From an uncultured Gammaproteobacteria bacterium (lineage in GTDB: Bacteria > Pseudomonadota > Gammaproteobacteria > Poriferisulfidales > GCA-002705445), in NCBI GenBank assembly GCA_913031205.1, contig CAJWEM010000006.1, forward strand, positions 1 to 57,255: a stretch of DNA of 57,255 nucleotides, written 5' to 3'. Positions 51,437-57,255 of the stretch are shown piece after piece. The first letter of the stretch is position 1. Each line of letters opens with the position of its first letter. The notes beneath the pieces are model-generated. The model was not told the origin of the DNA and made no database searches. It was given only the letters and a program-made list of their open reading frames with translations. Position numbers and translations under genes: made by a program.

Positions 51437-52587
51437 TTAAAGAGACTTAAGTTTTGATTCGCATGGTTTACAATATTTTTTTTGAGAAAATCATTTTTGT
51501 TAATCTTAGACATTCCAAAACCAACTAAATTTTTAATAAGAGAATTCTCTAATGAATAAAATCTTTCGATTAGCTCGAGCTGCTGCCTAGCTTGTGAATT
51601 AATAATTTTTTGTTTTCTCGCGTATTTATCGAAGAACCTATGGTCTCCAAATTTATAGATATCTAGATCAAATGCCTTATATATTTCAATAATATCTGAT
51701 AGCCCCAAGTTCAAACCCATGCCTGCAAGCGGATGAACTGAATGTGCAGAATCTCCAACAAACACGATATTTTTATGTTTATAGCTATCTGAATTATAAC
51801 CAAACAAATTAAAGTTTATTACCTCACCAAGAATATCAATTTCCCCGAAGGAACCGTTCGTTATTTGATTTAAATATTGTGTAAGATTTTCTTTACAATA
51901 AATGTTTGAGTCATTGAATTTATTTCTTACGCTTATTACCATTGAAAATTCATTTTCACTGACTGGCAAAAAAGCAATAGGTCCATTTTCAAGAAATATT
52001 TGGTATGCTGAATTATTATTTGATTTTTCAGTTTGAATATTAAAAACAAAAGCTTTTGAATCATAGTCTTTTATTAAATTATTTATACTTATCTGATCTT
52101 TTATAAAGGAATTAGTTCCTTCGCAACTGAAGATATAATCACCCGAATAGATATCTGATTCACTTGATTCTATCTCATAATTATTTTCATCTCTTTCTAT
52201 AATGCTTTTGAGATTCACTTTATCAATTAATTCAATATTTTTATCTGCCATAACTTTTTTATAAAGAACACTTGTAATATCAGAACTCTGCGCGATGAAA
52301 CCAATCTTTTGTAGGTCAGAACGAAAACTTATATTATTTTTATCTTCAAAGCTTCTGTATAGAATAACCATATTTTTTATTTCATTTACAGAATTAAGTT
52401 CATTCCATACTTCTATTTCCTTAAATAAATTTTTTGACTTATTAGATATGGAGTAGATCCTATTTATTGAGTGACTTTTCTTTATATCTTTTTCAAGAAT
52501 CAAGACTTTCTTATCTCTTTGAGAAAGAGACAGAGCTAAACTCATACCAATTACACCTGCTCCTACTATTACGATATCTTTTTTCAT
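51433..52587 (-). CDS. UbiH/UbiI/VisC-family FAD monooxygenase
   Basis: 'IVGAGVIGMSLALSLSQRDKKVLILEK', 'VFVGDSAHSVHPLAGMGLNLGLSD'. Confidence 0.88.
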   Translation of the reverse strand: MKKDIVIVGAGVIGMSLALSLSQRDKKVLILEKDIKKSHSINRIYSISNKSKNLFKEIEVWNELNSVNEIKNMVILYRSFEDKNNISFRSDLQKIGFIAQSSDITSVLYKKVMADKNIELIDKVNLKSIIERDENNYEIESSESDIYSGDYIFSCEGTNSFIKDQISINNLIKDYDSKAFVFNIQTEKSNNNSAYQIFLENGPIAFLPVSENEFSMVISVRNKFNDSNIYCKENLTQYLNQITNGSFGEIDILGEVINFNLFGYNSDSYKHKNIVFVGDSAHSVHPLAGMGLNLGLSDIIEIYKAFDLDIYKFGDHRFFDKYARKQKIINSQARQQLELIERFYSLENSLIKNLVGFGMSKINKNDFLKKNIVNHANQNLSLFN

Positions 52588-53801
52588 TTATTTTTCATGT
52601 CTGAGATTAACTTGTCAGAAAAATTCACACCCAATAAATAGCGGATTACATCTATTCTTAATGTCTTATTAGAATCAATTGCTAAAAGGAATAAGCTAAT
52701 AAATTTATTTTTTACTATATTTCTTCCATGAACGAACGTAGATAAAAAATCAGTGAATTTTACTATCCTTTGAACCTCTTTTTTTCTATTATTTTCATAA
52801 TCTGAAAAAATATGCGAGAAATTTATATTACCTTTGCTAGAGTATTGTTTTATCATTTTAGTTATCTCTAAGCAATCTCGGACTGATAGATTAAAACTTT
52901 GTCCTGCTATTGGATGGAGTGTGTGAGCTGCATCTCCTAAAAGACATGTATTTTTATTTGTGAAATTCTCATAAAAATTAAGCTTTAAAGGATACGAGAC
53001 TAAATTTTTAATATCTATTATTCCCCCACACTTTGAGCCTATAAGATTTTGAAAGTAATCCTTTAGCTCTGATTTACTAAGTTCATTTATATAACCAGAT
53101 TCTTTGAAGTTCGTTGAGTATATTAGTGTCCATGAATTTTTTTTTCTAGGAATTACGCCAAGAATTCCATCATCCGTGAATCTCTCAAAAGCTGTAATAG
53201 AATCGTGCAAGTCCGTAAGTACTTCGCAAACGATAGCATTTTGTTTGTAATCTTTTTGTATTTTAGGTTGAAATAAGTCTTTAACAATATTAAGTTGAGA
53301 ACCACTGGTAAATATCAATGCACGAGATGAAATTGTTTCCTCTTTTTTATTACGTATAAATTTAACATTAATAATATCGTCCTGTATAACACTCGCTACT
53401 TCTGATCGACTATAAACACGGATATTTTTTGATAATTTTATACTCTGATATAGCTTATTTAAAAGCCTTTTTAGAGGAATCTGATAGCCCAAACTTTCAA
53501 TATTTTCGTCCTTAGCACTCACAATGGTATTTCCAAAGACATGTTTTTTTGAGATATGAATATTTTTAATCTCAGTACAATAGTTTTCTAATTCCCCCCA
53601 TATGCCCATATTTGAGAGAATAATTTTACTAGTATTTGATAAAACAATATGCCTATTATCATCAAAAGTATTATAAAATTCTTCTGGATTCACATCAAAA
53701 ATTGCAATTTTTATATCAGTTTCTCTTAGAAAATTACAAAATGTTAAACCTGTAAGTCCTGCACCTACAAGAATGATATCTTCATCAACTTTATTCTTCA
53801 T
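52584..53801 (-). CDS. UbiH-family FAD monooxygenase
   Basis: 'LVGAGLTGLTFCNFL', 'LLGDAAHTLHPIAGQSFNLSVRDC'. Confidence 0.88.
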   Translation of the reverse strand: MKNKVDEDIILVGAGLTGLTFCNFLRETDIKIAIFDVNPEEFYNTFDDNRHIVLSNTSKIILSNMGIWGELENYCTEIKNIHISKKHVFGNTIVSAKDENIESLGYQIPLKRLLNKLYQSIKLSKNIRVYSRSEVASVIQDDIINVKFIRNKKEETISSRALIFTSGSQLNIVKDLFQPKIQKDYKQNAIVCEVLTDLHDSITAFERFTDDGILGVIPRKKNSWTLIYSTNFKESGYINELSKSELKDYFQNLIGSKCGGIIDIKNLVSYPLKLNFYENFTNKNTCLLGDAAHTLHPIAGQSFNLSVRDCLEITKMIKQYSSKGNINFSHIFSDYENNRKKEVQRIVKFTDFLSTFVHGRNIVKNKFISLFLLAIDSNKTLRIDVIRYLLGVNFSDKLISDMKNK

Positions 53802-55092
53802 TTTTATTACAAATTTCCTCTACATGATTCCTTTTTTTTGGCAACTTATTTGTTAAAACCTCATTTCCATTGTCTGTGATTAATATATCATCCTCAATTC
53901 TTACACCTATTCCTCTCCATTTTCTTTCAACATTTTTATTGGATTGATTTATATAAACGCCAGGTTCGACTGTTATTATCATTCCAGGTTCAAATAAAAT
54001 ATTTTCATATTCACCAACATCATGAACATCGAGTCCTAGCCAATGACCTGTTTTATGCATATAAAAATCCTTATACAATTCTTTATTTATCACCTCTTCA
54101 AGACTTTCTTTCAATATTTTTAATTCAATTAAGCCTTCTGATATGGTTTGCACAGTTATATTATGAAGTTCATCCCAAGTAATGCCAGGTTTTATAAAAT
54201 TAATTGCTTTTTCTTGTGATTCTAAAACTAAATCATAAATTAATGCTTGTTCTTCTGAAAATTTTCCGTTAACTGGAAAAGTTCGAGTAATATCTGAGGC
54301 ATAGCCATTACACTCAGCTGCAGCGTCTATAAGGACAAGCTCATTATCATTTAAAATTGAGTTATTTTTTATATAATGCAGTATACATGCATTGTTTCCG
54401 CCACCAACTATTGACATGTATGCGAAAGGCATATTATTTTTGTTAAAAATATATTTGATTTCTGCATCAAGCTCATATTCGTATATACCTGGTTTTGCTT
54501 TTTTCATTGCAGCTATATGCCCTTGAACTGAAACTTCTGCTGCTTTTCTCACCAAATCAATTTCATACTGAGATTTTACTAATCTTAATTTTTGCGTAAT
54601 TGAATGAAGAGCGATAATTTTTTTAGGGAAGGAAGCCCCTCCCCTATTATTCATTGAGCTACTAGCAATATTGTTTGATATGAAATTATCTAGATCTTCA
54701 TTTATTCCTGATTCAATATAAAGAGTTTCTTTCTTTGAAATTAAATCAACAAGCTTTTCAATATAATTTTCATAATTAAAAACTTCAGTAAATCCAAAAC
54801 TTTCTAAAATTTCAGAATTATCCAGCCTTTCGCCATCCCAAATTTTTTCTTTTTCAGAAGTATTATCTCTAAATAGAATAGAATGAAGATTGTTATCTTT
54901 TTCAAAAATAACAAAAAGTAAATTTGGCTCGCTTATTCCAGTCAAATAAAGAAAATCACTTTCTTGTCTAAATGGATTTTCCACATCTCTCGTTCTAAAA
55001 TTCCTATTAGCAGATGATAATATAGCGATTGAATTATTAGCCATCTTATTTACAAGAGATTTTCGCCTTCTTTTTAGTTCCGCTAACTCCAT
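53791..55092 (-). CDS. pepP: Xaa-Pro aminopeptidase
   Basis: 'DAAAECNGYASDITRTFPVNGKFS', 'HKTGHWLGLDVHDVGEYE', 'TVEPGVYI'. Confidence 0.95.
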   Translation of the reverse strand: MELAELKRRRKSLVNKMANNSIAILSSANRNFRTRDVENPFRQESDFLYLTGISEPNLLFVIFEKDNNLHSILFRDNTSEKEKIWDGERLDNSEILESFGFTEVFNYENYIEKLVDLISKKETLYIESGINEDLDNFISNNIASSSMNNRGGASFPKKIIALHSITQKLRLVKSQYEIDLVRKAAEVSVQGHIAAMKKAKPGIYEYELDAEIKYIFNKNNMPFAYMSIVGGGNNACILHYIKNNSILNDNELVLIDAAAECNGYASDITRTFPVNGKFSEEQALIYDLVLESQEKAINFIKPGITWDELHNITVQTISEGLIELKILKESLEEVINKELYKDFYMHKTGHWLGLDVHDVGEYENILFEPGMIITVEPGVYINQSNKNVERKWRGIGVRIEDDILITDNGNEVLTNKLPKKRNHVEEICNKNEE

Positions 55093-55176
55093 TTTTTCTT
55101 TTACTTTAAAAAAATTATTATAAATTATGTAATTTTCTATTGACCTACATTGTTGGCAAGAATAGTATATAGTTAT

Positions 55177-55410
55177 ATGAATAATGATCCCATAATATCT
55201 TCTTTAAATAAAGAGTTAGACGAACTAGAAGCAAAAATAGATCAGTTGTCTAAGAAATATTTAGATTTAAAAAAAGAAAACTCCTTGCTTAAGGAAAGAC
55301 AGGAAAGAGAAGTCTCTGAAAAATTTAAAATCAAAGAAAAAAATCAAAAAGTTCAAAGTAAGGTCGAAGGGATTATAAATAGGCTTCGATCTTTGGAGTA
55401 TAATCAATAA
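55177..55410 (+). CDS. ZapB-like/TIGR02449-type coiled-coil protein
   Basis: 'SLNKELDELEAKIDQLSKKYLDLKKENSLLKERQ'; position between pepP and zapA. Confidence 0.65.
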   Translation: MNNDPIISSLNKELDELEAKIDQLSKKYLDLKKENSLLKERQEREVSEKFKIKEKNQKVQSKVEGIINRLRSLEYNQ

Positions 55411-55712
55411 TGGAAAATCAAGGAAAAAAGATTCCGGTTACTGTTAAAATTTTAAATCAAAACTATGACGTTTTCTGTTTCGAGAATGAGAAAGAAACGC
55501 TAATAAAGTCAGCAGAGCTTCTAAATGACAAAATGATGAAGACAAAAGCTGAAGGGAAAACAATAGGTCTGGATAGAATAGCAGTAATCTCTGCACTTAA
55601 TTTTGCAAAAGATTCTTTAAGTCATAAAGATATAATAAATTCTCTTAATTCAACTTCAAAACAAAAGTTATCAGAACTAAATAATAAAATTGATAATTTG
55701 ATTTTAGATTAA
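55410..55712 (+). CDS. zapA: Cell division protein ZapA
   Basis: 'VTVKILNQNYDVFCFENEKETLIKSAELLNDKMMK'; precedes 6S RNA. Confidence 0.88.
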   Translation: MENQGKKIPVTVKILNQNYDVFCFENEKETLIKSAELLNDKMMKTKAEGKTIGLDRIAVISALNFAKDSLSHKDIINSLNSTSKQKLSELNNKIDNLILD

Positions 55713-55761
55713 TTTTTATATTTTATCCACTAGTTAAATTATTTTTAATTTGATATATTTG

Positions 55762-55946
55762 AAAATAGTACTGGTGTACTCGATACTGTTATTAAATCTT
55801 TGTTCCTAATTTATAAACAGGGATTGAGTATCTTAAAGTAGGTGCGCACGCCTAATTATTTAGGAAGCCTAATGCTTTAGTATCAAACCCACTTGAACTC
55901 AAGGGTTCAAGGAAAATTAATAGTAACGGTATACCGGTATTACCTA
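55762..55946 (+). ncRNA. ssrS: 6S RNA
   Basis: Position after zapA; closing stem 55767-55780/55928-55941 (with GU pairs); hairpin CTTGAAC(892-898)/GTTCAAG(905-911) matching the ACCUUGAACCAAGGGUUCAAGG signature. Confidence 0.85.
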
Positions 55947-55956
55947 GTAATTCATC

Positions 55957-56049
55957 ATGACATCATCATATTCTTTAATATTTAAAAAAAATAAATTAAA
56001 AAAAAAGAAAAAATCACTTAAAAATAAAAAAATTTTAAAAAAAAACTAG
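55957..56049 (+). CDS. Lysine-rich micro-ORF (30 aa), coding status uncertain
   Basis: MTSSYSLIFKKNKLKKKKKSLKNKKILKKN (13 Lys of 30) read by hand; may be chance in A-rich DNA. Confidence 0.25.
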   Translation: MTSSYSLIFKKNKLKKKKKSLKNKKILKKN

Positions 56050-56100
56050 GAAATGTTAAAAAAACGTTAAAAAATGAATAAAAAGTTAAAAAAATGTTTG

Positions 56101-56243
56101 AAGAAACTATTCGGCGTGTTAGAACCTACGAAGCACTCTTAGGAGAGAAAAAGACACCAATTGTGGAGCCATCAACTGAATGCTCAAACTCTCCGGTGAA
56201 TATGATTTCGTCTGATAGCATTGACGCAACTGCCTTCACCTAA
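56101..56243 (+). other. Candidate structured RNA element or 49-aa ORF in GC-richer island
   Basis: Nested stems ACGAA(128-132)/TTCGT(207-211), GGAGAG(142-147)/CTCTCC(189-194), GAGC(166-169)/GCTC(182-185), all +56000; also an open frame 56094-56243. Confidence 0.35.
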
Positions 56244-56300
56244 TTAAACCTATTACCCCCTATTCTACCCTATTAAGCACAAAAAGGCAACAGCTCAACC

Positions 56301-56552
56301 CTATAAAAACCCGATTAATTTCCTACTTTTTTTAGAAAGATGATAGCTATCAATGGATCTTTGTAGTTTATGCCTTTTTTGGATTAATTTTTTGTTTATA
56401 GGGGCTAGCTCATGAACAGCTTTATTAAATCCAGACCAAAATCTCTTACTTGAAATACTGGTTCCTCTCAAAACTTCATTATTTACAAAGTCAAATAATA
56501 ACTTTGATACTGATAAATCGCATATTTTTATAAATTTTTCCTGTTTTTTCAT
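56301..56552 (-). pseudogene. glcB: N-terminal remnant of malate synthase G
   Basis: 'LLFDFVNNEVLRGTSISSKRFWSGFNKAVHELAPINKKLIQKRHKLQRSIDSYH' aligns with GlcB N-terminus '[53 protein letters not shown]'; stops at 83 aa. Confidence 0.8.
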
Positions 56553-56635
56553 AAACTTATCAAATATTTTAATAATTTTTATTTTATCTATTTTATTGCC
56601 AATTGAAAATTGATAAAGAAATATTTATAAAATAA

Positions 56636-57255
56636 ATGAAAAATTACTTAAATTTCGAAACAAACATCAAAGAACTTGAGGCAGAATTAGATAATCTTAA
56701 AGATCCGTTTAATAAAGAGGGATTAACCGAGGTGGACACAAATAAAATTTCAAATTTGCAAGAAGAAATAGATAGCAAATTAAGAGATATTTACTCAAAT
56801 CTAGATCCATGGCAGAAAACAATGGTTGCCCGACATGAGGAAAGACCAAAGTCAAAATTTTTTATTGATAATCTATTTTCAGATTTCATTCCATTAAGTG
56901 GAGACAGATATTATGGTGAGGATAAATCAGTAATTACTGGATTTGGAAAATTCAAGGATATTTCAGTTTTAGTAATTGGGCAAGAAAAAGGAGACAGTCT
57001 TCAAACAAGGATTGAGAGAAACTTTGGAATGATGAAACCAGAGGGATATAGAAAAACAGTTAGACTAATGAGGCTTGCAGATAAATTTAATTTGCCAATT
57101 ATTTTATTTATAGATACTCCCGGCGCTTATCCTGGAGTTGGAGCAGAGGAGAGGGGTCAAGCTGAAGCAATAGCAAGATCAATAGAATGCTCAATGTCGG
57201 TTGGTGTGCCTACAATTTCAATTATTATTGGTGAGGGAGGATCTGGTGGCGCAAT
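56636..57255 (+). CDS. accA: Acetyl-CoA carboxylase carboxyltransferase alpha subunit (partial, runs off window end)
   Basis: 'MKNYLNFETNIKELEAELDNL...FIDTPGAYPGVGAEERGQAEAIARSIECSMSVGVPTISIIIGEGGSGGA'. Confidence 0.97.
   Translation, partial: MKNYLNFETNIKELEAELDNLKDPFNKEGLTEVDTNKISNLQEEIDSKLRDIYSNLDPWQKTMVARHEERPKSKFFIDNLFSDFIPLSGDRYYGEDKSVITGFGKFKDISVLVIGQEKGDSLQTRIERNFGMMKPEGYRKTVRLMRLADKFNLPIILFIDTPGAYPGVGAEERGQAEAIARSIECSMSVGVPTISIIIGEGGSGGA

Noticed and set aside
55972-56090. A-rich repeats considered as CRISPR leader/array
   Set aside because: No regularly spaced conserved repeats with unique spacers and no cas genes
1-57255. tRNA/rRNA genes and transposons
   Set aside because: Intergenic gaps were read for T-loop-like motifs, rRNA signatures and transposase ORFs; none recognised

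Overview
AT-rich, very gene-dense bacterial chromosome segment. Local gene orders (lptD-surA-pdxA-rsmA-apaG-apaH, mrdA-mrdB-mltB-rlpA-dacA, pepP/ubiH/visC-like next to zapA and 6S RNA, kdsD-lptC-lptA-lptB-rpoN) indicate a gammaproteobacterium with a compact, streamlined-type genome. Taxonomy is inferred from synteny only. Most of the window is housekeeping: envelope biogenesis, LPS transport, cell-wall recycling, folate/thymidylate and ubiquinone. The exceptional region is a same-strand C1 island (about 15.6-23.65 kb). It encodes a 5-formyl-THF cyclo-ligase homologue, an orphan homologue of formylmethanofuran:H4MPT formyltransferase (Ftr/FhcD), FolD, and then serine-glyoxylate aminotransferase, malyl-CoA lyase, malate-CoA ligase (MtkA/MtkB) and a hydroxypyruvate/glyoxylate reductase. 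The first three genes could form an N5-formyl-THF route from a formyl donor to methylene-THF, standing in for FtfL/FchA/MtdA. This is the best candidate for an undescribed system. A second unusual locus (about 55.7-56.6 kb) follows 6S RNA. It holds a lysine-rich micro-ORF, a GC-richer structured element that partly resembles a glycine aptamer, 10-bp-phased CCTATT repeats and an 83-aa N-terminal remnant of malate synthase G. No tRNA, rRNA, CRISPR array or transposase was recognised.
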